DNA of 64,000 nucleotides, from the NCBI RefSeq assembly GCF_025766255.1, contig NW_026516815.1:1-64000 (forward strand), in the 5' to 3' direction. The notes under the pieces were generated by a model. It searched no databases, was not told the origin of the DNA, and saw only the letters and a list, made by a program, of their open reading frames with translations. This DNA is from Zychaea mexicana. Taxonomy: Eukaryota; Mucoromycota; Mucoromycetes; Mucorales; Lichtheimiaceae. The position numbers and the translations under genes are program-made. Positions 34,925 through 48,486 of this stretch are shown piece after piece; the stretch's first letter is position 1; each line of letters opens with the position of its first letter.

Positions 34925-37900
34925 ATGCCTCCCAAGAGAGAACTTCCTTCAAAAGAAGCCGCCGTTTTCAAAAACATTTTGGTAAGCAAGCACTGCTCAT
35001 CCCCTCTTCCGCGTCCAAAAAAAATATATAATTACCAAAGTGCCCTGAAATCCAAGGTTAAATAAATCATTTTATTTTTGGTTAGAAAACTTATGAGCAC
35101 CGACAATACAAAAAGGGCTTGAAGTTGGCCGATTCGATTTTGAAAAAGTTTCCTGAGCATGGAGGTACAAATTCTGTTTCTGCTAAGGTGTTTGGGCTGG
35201 TAGTGGTGGTAGCGTGAATAAAACAGCTGACAACCTTTGTTTTGCTTGTTCCTTAGAAACTTTGGCCATGAAGGGCTTGTTCCTTAACAACCTTCAGAAG
35301 AAGGAGGAAGGTTATGAATATGTCAAAAAGGGCTTGCAATATGATTTGACATCGCATATCTGTAAGTTTTATTTAGAAAGAAGAACCACGGGCAATCGAC
35401 TTTAGTAGAATTCTGATTTGATAACGCGTATACGGAATAATTGATTAGGTTGGCATGTGTACGGTCTATTGCACCGTGCTGACAAGAACTACGCCGAAGC
35501 AGCAAAATGTTACACTCACGCGTTAAAGTACAATAAGAACGATATCCATATTTTGCGCGATTTTGCTTTGTTACAAACCCAAATGCGTCAGTATGATGCC
35601 TTGATTGTAAGTCAGAAAGAAAATCATACATTTGGGGATGGTGGTGGAAACTTTCTATCTTTAGTTCATATTAGATCTCGACAGTATGCGATGTTGAAGC
35701 TAACCTCTCTATTATATGCATTTTTCTTTGGATACCATCAACAACTATTACGTGGAATAAAAGGAAACTAGAACTCAGTTACTGCAGCAAAGACCTACAA
35801 ACCCACCATTTTGGATTGGATTGGCTGTCGCCCATCAACTCGCCGGCAAACCCGACAAAGCAATCACCGTGTTGACTTCGCACGAAGAGTCGGTTAAGGT
35901 ATTAAAGACAAAAAGAAGGATTCGTTGGTGGAGTGGTAATGCGGATATCATGTATCAGTAGACGATTTTTCGCTGATTGCATTGTTATTATTATAATTTT
36001 TAAATATAGGATATCGGCAATAAGATCGAACATTCCGAGTTATTGATGTACCATAACTCGCTGTTGGAGGAAATGGGCGATTTCAAGGGTGCATTGGAAC
36101 ATCTGGACAAGATCGAGAATCAGGTCATGGATAAGCGTGCTGCTAGAGAAAAGCGGGCTTACTTCCAGACCAAGTTGGACCAAAAGGAGGAAGCCGAAAA
36201 GGGCTACTGGAACTTGGTTGCCGAAAATCCTCATGACCGTGCCTACGTCAAGGCTTTGTTGGCATTGAAGGGTTTGGATGATGGTAAAGTGTCTGGTTTA
36301 AAATTAAGATGGTGGTAGTGACTACACATACTAGTCGAGAAAAAGAAACCATAACTGATGACTGGTTCATTAGAGAGCAAGCGTGCTGAAGCCTACCGAT
36401 TCTTGACCGAAACCTATGACAAGTACCCCAAATCCAAAGCCGTTGAAGGTCTCGTGCTGCAGTACGCTGAGGGTGACAAGTTTAACCTAAAGGTCGACGC
36501 CGTCCTCCAGAATGCTTTGCGCAAGGGTGTTCCATCTGTTTTCGCTAGCACAAAGAAATACTATGGTAACAGCGAAAAGCATGCTGCTATTGAAAAGCTA
36601 GTGTTGGGATATCGCGAATCGTTGGAAAAGACTGGCCGCTTCACTGCTGAAGGTCAAAAGGAACCACCTACTGCTCTTTTGTGGACACTGTACTATATCG
36701 CTCAACACTACGATTACCATTCTCAGCACGATAAGGCACTCGAGACTATCCAGGCTGCAATTGACCATAGTCCTACTGTTGTCGAATTGTATATGACCAA
36801 GGCCAGAATCCTCAAGGTAGCGTATCTAATTGTTCTGCATCTCTCTCTACTATGCGGTTTGAAGAGAAATAACATTGGTATTTTGGGTCGTATTGGGAAC
36901 GGCGAAAAATGCGTAATTTCTATGTAGCATACGGGCCAGATCGAAAAAGCAGCTACTATTATGAACGATGCTCGCGAACTGGATCTTCAAGACAGATTTG
37001 TCAACTCGAAATGTGCAAAATATATGTTGCGTGCCAACAAGGTTGAAGAGGCTGAAAAGACACTTGCCCTGTTTACGCGCAAGGAAGTACCTGCTATTCA
37101 GGATTTGGCTGATATGCAATGTCAGTGGTTCAACATTGAGGAAGGATATGCATACTTGCGACAAAAGGAATATGGCAAGGCTTTGAAGCGATTCCATACC
37201 ATTGAAAAGATCTATGACGATATTTTCGATGATCAATTCGATTTCCATACCTACTGCGCGCGTAAAATGACCCTCCGAGCTTATGTCAGGTAAGGATACA
37301 CCTTCTTTTCCATCAAATTTTTTAAACAAGAACTATTCTTGAAACTAATAATAGCTGCTTGTGAATCCCTTTAGTCTTCTCCGATACGAGGACCATATCC
37401 GTGATCATCCTTACTATCTTAAGGCTGCCAAGGGTGCTGTTGAGGTAAGGAAGGGGCTGTGGGGTTGAGTGAATGGACAAAGGGTCAGAGTGTATTCTTA
37501 GCAGGAAAAATAGGATAGCTATTAATTGGATTATGGGGGGATTATAATTCAATTAGGCATACCTGGCCATCGCAGACAAGCCCAGCCCTTCAAACGGCAT
37601 TGATGAAAGTGGAATGAGCGAAGCTGAAAAGAAAAAGGCACGAAGCAAGGCACGCAAGGCCGAGCTCAAGGCACAAAAAACCAATGAAAAGAAGGAAGAA
37701 GCAGCTGCTGCTGCAACGCCTGCAGCCAAGAAGCAGCCAGACGGTAGCAAACAACCTGTTGATCAGGATCCGGCAGGCGAGAAATATCTCAACACAAAGA
37801 CACCCTTAGAAGATGCCATGCTATTCATCAAGCCACTGCAGCAGCTTGCACCCAACTCGATCGATACTCACAACCTTGGTTTTGAAGTCTACCTCCGTCA

Positions 37901-38154
37901 AAAACAATGGGTGCTGGCTATTCGATGTTTGCTTAAGATTTCTGAAATTAACAAATCTGATCCAAGTTTGAAACTCAACATTGAACGATTTAAGAAGACT
38001 GGTAAGTTCCCGCATGTGTGTGTGTTGATCTTTTTAAACTTTTAAATATTCACAGAAAAATGTTAATATCACTATTTATAATGCAGTTGATGCGGCAGCT
38101 CCTCTCGATCCCTCCATCAAGAAGATCATTGATCTTCAAATGGCAAAGCTCTAA
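34925..38154 (+). CDS. NAA15: NatA N-terminal acetyltransferase auxiliary subunit Naa15/Nat1
   Basis: Eleven exons: 34925-34981, 35086-35164, 35257-35361, 35449-35606, 35764-35898, 36010-36283, 36374-36816, 36928-37289, 37375-37444, 37557-38001, 38087-38154; 731 residues, phases consistent. The N-terminus [20 protein letters not shown] and the TPR-like helices ([55 protein letters not shown]) are typical of Naa15. A Lys/Glu/Ala-rich charged stretch lies near residues 580-620. Naa15 scaffolds the catalytic Naa10 and docks NatA on ribosomes for cotranslational N-terminal acetylation. The protein is shorter than the roughly 850 residues common in the family, mainly at the C-terminus. It converges on the MTRR gene with about 290 bp between the stops. 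Confidence 0.95.
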
Positions 38155-38441
38155 AGGAAAGGGAAGAAAAGTAAAGAAACAGTGGTAAAAAAGAAAAAGA
38201 AATATGATACGTAATTTACATACACTATCAGAAAAAAAGTTTCAAGTGCTTGTTGAAGAGCAAAAACAGGGAAATGTAAGGGATGGATGAAGTTGGAAAA
38301 GGCAATGTGTAGAATTGAATTGACATTAGAAAGCATTTACATCTTTTACAAAAGGAAACAAAAGAACATAGAAAAATGGATGCATCGTTTTTGTTTATGC
38401 CCACTGTTTTTGAATTAATTATTAAAGAACCAAAATTAGTA

Positions 38442-40928
38442 TCAAACGCTGTATGATTGAAAGTAGTAATTGGTATAGAAACTTACCAGATCACGAAGAT
38501 ACTTGCGGCTACCCATCCATTCAATGAGAAGCTTAGTGGCTGCCATTGCATCCAGCTGTTGGTGTTGGACAAGCATATCAACAAGTGCATCCTGCACACC
38601 CTTAGCCATACCCTTAGCATCACCACAGACGTAAATAGCAGCGTCCTGCTTGACAATCAGATCATAGAGCTTGTCACTATCCTTGCGGATCAAATCCTGC
38701 ACATAGATCTTGCTCTCTGTCTGTTCACGACTGACGGCCAAACCCAGGTGTGCAATAGTGCCGTCCTTGACAAATTCCTCGAGTTCCTGCTCAAACAGAT
38801 AATCCTTGGCACGTTCTCTGAAACCATAATACACCCAAATAGAGCCAAATTCCTTCTTGATATCGCGCGAAGGATGAGTACCAACACCTCCCATCACCTT
38901 GCGGATTCGGTACTGCTGCTGTCTATGCTGCATGAAACCAATGAATGGCGCAATACCGGTACCAGGACCGATCAGGATCAAAGGTCGTTTGGTATCGCTG
39001 GGCAACACGAACGCATTGGCATTCTCCTTCTTGAAGATGGGGACCTTGATCGAGTTGGCAGGAAGATCCACAACCGTGGCTTCTTTGCTGGATCGGGCAG
39101 CCACATAGCCAGTCAATCTATCCAACCATGGCGTAGCAACACCCTTGCGAGGAACATCAAAGGCATTCTTGTAGTCAATGACATTGAATGCAAAGTGAAT
39201 TTTGCCAGGGTACTTGAGAGGAGAACTGGCAATGGAGTAGTAGCGTGGCATATGAGCTGGGAGAGCATCGAGCAGTCGTTCCACAGGAGGCTTGCAGCTT
39301 GGAAATGTCTTGAGAATGTCGAGGAAGGTTGGCATTTGCTCTCGAATGGAATTAAATTGTGAAACACCTGTACGATACGCATAACCGGGTTAATAACTGC
39401 CTAATCCTTAAAAGGTTAATCCCAGATTGTATCTTCATACCTTGCTTGCTGCAGAGATAGATCAGCTTGGTCTTTTCTTCGGCATCAGATGTAAAGTCGG
39501 CTAACATACGAAGCAAAGCCTTTCTTGGCGGCGTAGTCAAGTCCACGGCATATCGAAGCAAATCAACCAAGGTCACGGACTTGGAGTTTTGTAGATGTGT
39601 GGGAAGACCTTGAAAAAAAAAAGAAAAAATACAGCACACATGAGTCATACAACTTGTATAAATCGACTTGATTACTTACTGTCGCCCTCCACATTGTAAA
39701 GTGTTTCGTATCCTTCAGCAGTGGAAGATACGAGTCTATCGAGAACCGCTTCAACAAGCGACTCATCATTGGGTGCTACGACACCAAAGGCATCACCAGG
39801 TTCATATTCTAAACCCTCATCCACTTGGAGCTCAACATGCAAAGTACGCTTCATTGCATCCTGGGTTGTCAAGCATTGCACACGAGATACCGAAGCTTGG
39901 ATAATAGGGCTAGGCGTGACAATACATTGAGTTGTAGGCAATTCGTCAGCAGGTCTGGTTGCTTCCAGACGTACGAGTTTAGCCGAGGCAGCTGGAACCC
40001 GAGGCATACCCGTTAATTGCATTCCACTCTGCAAACCAGAGTAGTCGAGCGTCAAAGGATGGCCCAAATGGGGCTTTTTGCCGTTTTGATCAACCAATGA
40101 GTTTTCCAAACCAAGATATTTTTCGACTTCAGGAACAAGGTCGGTGGATCGAGCATCTGCCGAGTAAGGGTTCTTGTCAGCATCGTCAGTAGTGGCGGCA
40201 TTTTCGATTTTGACGGCTTCCATCTTTTCGGCCAAGTTTTCGGCAGCGATTCCCTCGCTTTGTTTCTCTAAAACGTTGGGCAATACATCCCACAGCTTTA
40301 CGATCCATGGATCAACGACACTTTCGAGACTAATAATCGAGAAATAAAATAGGTTTGATGGTTATATACAAGTTTTGGTTCCTCTTTATTCTTTAAATAC
40401 CTCGTTTAACTTACCCTTCGGCTTCGTCGGCCAAGCCCTTTTCATAAAACACGGTGGCACCTAGATCCTTCAGCTTTTTCTCCAAGCGTCTGGCTTGGTT
40501 GTTGAAGTTGGTATAGTTGGTGTCACCGAGACCGAGAACTGCAACCTTGCAGTCTTTGAAGTATCCCGGTTCCTTATTTCGTCTCATGAACCGCCAAAAC
40601 TTGAGTGCATGATCTGGTGCATCGCCATCGCCCGTGTTGGAAGTCACTGCAATTAATACACGTACTTTGTCGAGTTGTGCCTTTAAAAGTTTTAGGCGTT
40701 AAAAAGGAAGCTGTGGGCAGTTGTCAAGTAAAGAAAGGGGGGGGGTGCAACAACAAACACTGTCATGTCTATTATTTATCGTCGTACCTTTTCATAAGCA
40801 TCCATGGCAAAACATTCACCAGCATAACCTCGTTGTTTTGCTTCGGAATGAATGTTTTTAGCAATCCATTCGGCATTGCCAGTTTGTGAAGCCCATAAAA
40901 TGGTATAGGAGGATGCCTTGCCGCTCAT
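38442..40928 (-). CDS. MTRR: Methionine synthase reductase-like diflavin oxidoreductase
   Basis: Five exons: 40928-40788, 40680-40415, 40329-39680, 39608-39441, 39367-38442; 716 residues. An N-terminal flavodoxin domain (ILWASQTGNAE, SNTGDGDAPD, LGLGDTNYTNF) is followed by the FAD domain (PRYYSIASSP, GVATPWLDRL) and the NADPH domain (GPGTGIAPFIGF, YVCGDAKGMAKGVQDAL). There is no N-terminal membrane anchor, unlike P450 reductase. ADEAEGLESVVDPWIVKLW, ADFTSDAEEKTKLIYLCSKQ and LLDALPAHMPRYYSIASS resemble MTRR more than P450 reductase or Tah18. MTRR reactivates cobalamin-dependent methionine synthase (family knowledge). The C-terminus is uncertain: a good donor (GTAAGTTTC) follows YLRDL, and either read-through (taken here) or a short last exon is possible. 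Confidence 0.88.
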
Positions 40929-41633
40929 TCCCGAAAACTGTATGATCCAAACTAAAAAAGAAGAAAAGTTGATAGATGGAAGATCTGATACAATAATGCC
41001 AATCGATTGTCCGCAGCTGCAATCTTTAAAATGAAACCTCCGTTCCGATTGGACACTGCAAATTCTTGGTCGATGATGGCATCATCAAACGTCTTGTACA
41101 ATGGTGTTCAGCTCCCATGACAGTTCCATCAAGTTTTATCAGGTCGCAAAAACTGCTCCCATGTTCGTCTTTCACTTCCCACGATTATAACCTAGCATCT
41201 AGGGCAAGCACATGGCAACAACGACCATCCACCCAACCATTCCACGGTGTCGTATAGTTATGCTGAGAATTTATGTGTATGCCAAACATGATTTTGTTGG
41301 TATACACAACTTGAATAGAGGTTAGGAAAGGTTTCCGCTCATACCATGTGATAAGCGAGTTTTCAACAGGAATTAGCTTTTAGAAGGTATTGACATATTT
41401 TTACATTTTTAGCTATCTTTGACAGCCACGATAAAGTTAAAATATAACCCATGTATTGTGACATACACATTGTATCTAGTAAGTGCTTTCCTTATAATGA
41501 GCGAATATAGCAAAGACAAATGCACACATGAAAATACTACGCCTTATCTCGTGATCACATATCTAAATCCTAGTATGCAAATTTAATGTATCTCTCTACA
41601 TATTTTGTCTTTGATATAATAGCTTGTCAAAAA
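40929..41633. other. Upstream region of MTRR
   Basis: AT-rich, no supported gene. It may include further decayed sequence of the adjacent F-box relic. Confidence 0.5.
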
Positions 41634-42200
41634 CGTTAAAGCTGGCGAGGTGTCACGTCGTCCAACATTTCGATTTTGTGGAGGTGCTCGAGTGAAAGGT
41701 GTATTTGCCGATGAAGGACCTCCGCTATGTATAGATAGACACACAATTCGTCATACATGAAGATTCTTTCTAGAAAGCATCCTCTCCAAAGCTTTGAAAC
41801 GCGTACATTTTTATAAGGTTGCATTCGTCGTAGATAAGGGTCGTTATTAAGAGAATATACGTTCAACGATTTCAATTGGCAGCATCGCTACGAAGTCCAC
41901 CCGCCATTAAGGCCTGTCATTTGATTCTTATCGTCGCTCGTAAAGAGTGTGTCAAGTAGAAGGTATTAAGACACGTAGCCCTCGTGCGTAAATGTTAATA
42001 GCCTGCAGCTGCGACTTTCCATGCAAAAAGCAGACGTGGCCGGCGGCAACGTATTCTTCAGTTGACAAGTGCGTGTGGTCGATCGCTGTCAGAGCTTCAG
42101 ACAAGACTTCCCTGAGCTTTCCTTGTTATTAAGAGCATAAGCACGCGCGATCGACACAGAGCTACTGCTGCCGTATGATAGACTGGAAAGCATGTCGTCC
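41634..42200 (-). pseudogene. Decayed TPR/F-box protein gene, copy B
   Basis: Read on the minus strand, segments VSIARAYALNNKGK, EEYVAAGHVCFLHGKSQLQA and INIYARGLRVL (TPR-like) are followed by AMLPIEIVERIF (F-box start) and VSKLWRGCFLERIF (F-box second half). A late LEHLHKIEMLDDVTPRQL segment ends the readable part. Stops and frameshifts separate them. At the DNA level it aligns with copy A at three anchors in the same order: GCCGCCGGCCAC (14240 versus 42047), TCAAAGCTTTGGAGAG (14490 versus 41797) and CACCTCGCCAGCT (14621 versus 41652). Confidence 0.65.
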
Positions 42201-42914
42201 TAACCGTGAGATGCGAGTGGCAGATGATTCCTTGTATCGCATTGCCTAGTGTTTAAGAGTTTGTTTACATTTTGAGCTGGCCCGTTGGGTTGTTCAGTTT
42301 CTGACATCCGTCTTTTAGTCAGTTGTTCTTGGCTTTCTTTGTACCGATTGAAGAAGAAAATGGAAATAGAAGAACAGAGCGGGTTATCGTCTCAGCGGAA
42401 GGTTTGTCTAGAGCTTAGAAACGTCATGCAGCAAATTTAAGCGAACGTTCAATGTGACCAAGCCTAACCAAAAAATGATTGTTCACGTGTACATAGGTAC
42501 ATATGTACAGTACAAGTACTATCGTCTACTTGTGAATCATGCGGTGCATCCCATTCACATACCTTCATCACGGTTTTAAGCTATGTGTTAACACGAGTAT
42601 ATGTACTTGTCTTTGATCCTTCACCCTTTCATATGTTGCCTACGATATTGGTATCCCTTCCCGTTCTTTTCTTACTCGTTGTCCCTTATTCTACTCCTTT
42701 TATATCTAAATGCTGATCCAGGTCTTTGAGTTGTGGCAGTATTTTACAGTAATCACAACTTCGATATCTGACGTCGATTCTGTAGTATATAGCAGTACTG
42801 GTCCATGCTGCTTTATTAACACTTGGTACCTCATTCGCTTCTTCTGATTCATGTTGTGCACAATTATGTATATGACGCGTTACTTTTGGGAGCACTATCC
42901 GGAGTCGTACTATA
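42201..42914. other. Spacer between the F-box relic and the fold-back element
   Basis: AT-rich, no supported gene. A minus-strand open frame at 42686-42943 (contains HNCAQHESEEANEVPS) has no recognisable domain and runs into the fold-back element. Confidence 0.45.
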
Positions 42915-43412
42915 GTAACGCAAGACTTGAATTTTCCACCCAAAAAAACAACTGAGTATGAAAAAAAGGGAGCTGCTTCCTGAGAAAAAGCATTAAGATG
43001 TAGGCATGAAAAAAGCTACATCGTGCACCAAATTTCAACCTAAGTGTTATCATAAAACATACAAAACGTTCGTGTGTGCTAGACTTGCTTCTTCGCTCAC
43101 GAAAGCTTAAATTATTCTATGTACGTTTTTTTATTTCAATTCAAAACGAGGAGAACAGGAAGAATTAACTTTTTATTGCTTGCTTGTTGAGAAGTTGTTT
43201 ATGTAATAGTCTACATTTTCTAGGTATGACCAGTGCTCCTAAAAAAAGCGCTACTCTCTCAATCTTTTCGCCTACTGCTATTGGTACTGTGTTGTGACTT
43301 TGGTGCTGTGCCTATTGTTTGTCATTGGACCTTATTGCAGGTTGAAATCTCGTGGACGACGTAGCTTTTTTCATGCCTACATTTTTTGGGCGGAAAATTC
43401 AAGTCTTGCTAC
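42915..43412. mobile_element. 498-bp fold-back MITE with ~95-nt inverted repeats
   Basis: The left arm from 42915 contains GCAAGACTTGAATTTTCC, then GTAGGCATGAAAAAAGCTAC, then ATTTCAACCT. The reverse complement of the right arm from 43412 contains the same three blocks in the same order. The left arm carries about 50 extra nt between the first and second block. TA flanks both ends (42913-42914 and 43413-43414), suggesting a TA target duplication. The centre is non-coding. Confidence 0.7.
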
Positions 43413-43414
43413 TA

Positions 43415-43821
43415 GTAACTGTCTGGTATGAGATAATACTCAGCATATGCGATATGCCTTTTCTATCTCCTTGACATTAAACTAGATAGATACCTGAAAA
43501 AGTAGGGACGCCGCCTTTTTCTTTGTGAATAATGGTAGCTGAAAATTCTTGATTTACAGCAGTAAAAAATAGGGCAATCACCTGCCGCATTAAAGTAAGC
43601 AAGCATAGCACACAAACGCAATATATAATCTGGGTACAAGGGTGTTTCACGTAGCGTTTATATATTTTTGCAGACAAGATATTGTTACGGAGGGGGAAAG
43701 CATTATAAATTTAAGGGAAAACAGAACGCTTCTTTCTTCTGTATGCACGTTTATTTGGAAAGTCTATTTCAAAAGATCGGCAAATGCACTATAAAGCATG
43801 GATATAAGTTAGTGTATGTTG
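43415..43821. other. Spacer downstream of the ArfGAP gene
   Basis: No gene seen. It should contain the 3' UTR of the minus-strand ArfGAP gene. Confidence 0.5.
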
Positions 43822-45191
43822 TTAAAGAATGAGAAAAAATGAAAATTTTGACACTTGCTCATGAGCCGGGGTAGTCTTAGGAGGGATGTTTGTCGAAGAA
43901 GCGGTATTTCCGTTACCAGGGGTACGAAAGAATTGACCGCCCTGAGGAAGTTGATTCTGAGCCGTAGTTGGCTGCATAGGATTTGTGTTAGATGCCCAAA
44001 CGTTTTGGAACGAGTGGCCAGGAGGTGCCTGTGGAATCACACCCGAGGAGGGTCCACCTAGAGATAATCCTGAAAGCTGTTGCTGGAAATTGCTCATGTT
44101 GTTCATATAACCACCAGCACCGCCATTATTAATAGGCATCGACTGGGCTGGTGTCTGGTTGTACAGAGAAAGAATGGATGATTTAAGATCGTTGTGTTTG
44201 GACTTTGGCTTTTCCTCTTGTTTGGGTGGAGCTGCAGGAGCGGGAGCAGGACTACTGCTACCTCCAAAGAAGAAATCGGCACCCTGGAGTTGGGATGCAG
44301 GGGATGATGACGCTTTTACAGGTTGTGCAGGTGTTGTTGTTGTTGTGGGAGATCCAAGAAAGGCATCCAAATTGGCAAACTCTGATGCTTTGGGTTTGGC
44401 TGGTGCTGATGCCTGTTGCTGTTGTTGCTGTTTGGGTCTTTCAGCTCGAAGTGAACTGGGTGAAGATGATGCTTCGGACGCAACACTGCTCTCTTGACTT
44501 CCACCGAGCGTGCTTGGATCGGGAATAGGTCCTCGCATAGCCCATCGCTTTTGTTCGTATTTTGCCCGAATCCACATATCAATGTTGCTCTCAGATGGTC
44601 GCTTATCCTTCAAGTTCGCTTCCCAATATCTATTTTAAAAAATCACATTCGACTTGTAAGCAACCCGTCCCACATCGGCACACTCTCGTTCTTTAGACTT
44701 TTCCCTCTTACGTACTTGTTGGCCCGTTCATTTCCCCAGCGAGTCATGTTCTCAACCTGGTCTGGCACCCACGTATCCAAATCGACAGATTTTACTTTAA
44801 AAATGTGACAGAGAAACGGTCAATGTGAGCTAGTGTATCTTTCGCTATCTCATTCTTCCGGTCTGCAGTCTTTAACCGATAGAGTAGTTTACCTTTGCTA
44901 ATATGTGTTCCCATCGATCGATGAATACCCGAGCAACGAATGCACACAAAAAGTCCCAAATTCCAAGATGCCCAACGAGGATCTAATTCCCCATTAAAAT
45001 TCCTTCGTCAGCAATCTTTATTCTAAAATATAATGCATCTCCATGGTGAGCTCTTCGTATAGCTTGTAATTACCTTTGCGCTTGCAATCAGCACAGTATT
45101 TGTTGCCAGGCTGTCGTAACAAACCCTTTAAGATGGTCGCATGCTTTTCATTCAAGGCCTTATCAGCTGTTCTAGCATGCCGTGTAGCCAT
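43822..45191 (-). CDS. ArfGAP-domain protein (SMAP/Age2-like)
   Basis: Four exons: 45191-45074, 44982-44893, 44794-44716, 44629-43822; 364 residues. The N-terminal ArfGAP zinc finger has C33, C36, C53 and C56 in the canonical CxxC-x16-CxxC spacing. The arginine finger is R61 in [46 protein letters not shown] completes the domain (to about residue 125). The rest is disordered: Ser/Pro/Ala/Gln-rich with Asn/Gly stretches. The protein should stimulate GTP hydrolysis on Arf at Golgi or endosomal membranes (family knowledge). The domain followed directly by a low-complexity tail fits SMAP/Age2 better than Gcs1 or Glo3. The exact orthologue is not certain. Confidence 0.92.
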
Positions 45192-46834
45192 GATACCAAG
45201 TTCTTGTGTTCACAGAAAAATGGACCGAAAGATGAAATGAACAGAAGGAAAATGTGTAGAAAGAAAGAAATAGGGCCCTAAAACAGACACGACATCCAAT
45301 CAATTTGAGGATTAAAGTTCGGCTTGTGTAACGATCTGCATTGTTTCTGTTTATGGCAGCACACCAGTGATGTAAAGAAAAGGAACGTTATAACGCTCTA
45401 AAATAATACTAATACAATAGCATTGCACTACCTGTCTTAATGTTCCCATAATAGCCTGAAGAACGCATACAAAAACAGCATAATAAAGAGCATGGAACCA
45501 AGCGCTGTGGGTCGAGTACATGACATTAAAGCTCAAAGGTATGTTGTTGTAGCTAGTACACAACTCTGCTGGTCACGGATAGAGAGAAGGTTGCAGCAGA
45601 TGTACGTCATACTCATTGTTGTAACATTAAAATCAGACAAATTAGAGCGAAATATAACTCTTAAGAGCTCTACTCTACTGCATTTTGGATATCATATCTG
45701 ACAATGTTTTCGTGGTAGCACAATACTGTAAGCAGCATGCGTATATACTACCGGCATTACCATCAATGATATTGTTCCTGCATCTCTTCTTATTTCACTC
45801 TGGACTTGGAATGTCAATTACAATCAAAAAGCGATTTTATATATCATGTAAAGTGACGAGACATTCCCTAGCTGTATACATAGTATACTATGAAACATTT
45901 GGTATGTGGACCGAAGCTCAAATCAAGCATACAAATATGACCTTCGTACTTGGACAGTCATACCATCCACATCCGAAAGTTTCTATAAAGTAGTACGCAT
46001 TGGTTTCTCTATATGGTTACTGTATGCGCCATTGCAAATGCTGCTTTTGGCTATGACAAGAACGTGTGCTGATAGCATTGGGCATAACGTTTAAGAATGC
46101 ATATATATCTCAGTAATTCAACCAATGGAGATAGAAAGGATCTGATAAATACTAGAGCTACTACTGCTACTACAGCAAATAGAAAACAAACCGACACCAG
46201 TAGATTAAGCGCAGAATCCATTTTCGATAACTACGAGAAAGAGTATGATAACAGCATACTCTTCTCGCTATAAGCGAGAGTTAGGAATAAGATCTAATGA
46301 AACGTATAAAAAAACCATACATTCTGAAGAAACAAGCAACTAGCTATCAGCTAACAATTCCTTCGACGTATACAAGCAACGCACATTAAAGGTACTCTAA
46401 AAGTATTTTAACTTCAAACAAACTGCTTTTACAATGATTCTAGATAGTCTAAGCAAAATGTCGTGTTTAAAACGGACATCCTTTGTGAAATGACATGCAA
46501 ATACATCCAGCAGCAGAAACATCGATGTTTTTCGTTCAGCTTTTTTGTTCATCACATGTGGCACCAATTGGGCAAAACCCAAAAGCTACTAGTGTATAAA
46601 CTAATAGAAAATGCTATGTGGTTTTTGAAAGAAAGCAGCCTGAATAATAAAAAGGTTAGCAATTCCATAGGCATTAGTAAGTGTTATGAGCCATGCTCCT
46701 TTAACTATGCTTAGAGTTGCAGGAGTAATGATTATCCAGCCAATGGACGTTGTCAAATACTTGCTAGGAAGAAAGCGGGGCTGCTCCGCTCCTCTCTCTC
46801 TTCTCCACTTTTATATACACGATCTTTTACAACC
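45192..46834. other. Intergenic region between the ArfGAP and Rag GTPase genes
   Basis: About 1.6 kb, AT-rich, with no supported gene or repeat family. Several ATG frames on both strands (for example 45492-45701 and 46463-46714) have no recognisable content. A TATATA stretch at about 46811 lies close before the Rag GTPase start. Confidence 0.5.

Positions 46835-48486
<1,652 letters not shown>

Noticed and set aside
38442..40928. NADPH-cytochrome P450 reductase
   Set aside because: The domain order fits, but there is no N-terminal membrane anchor and the linker and C-terminal blocks resemble MTRR much more closely.
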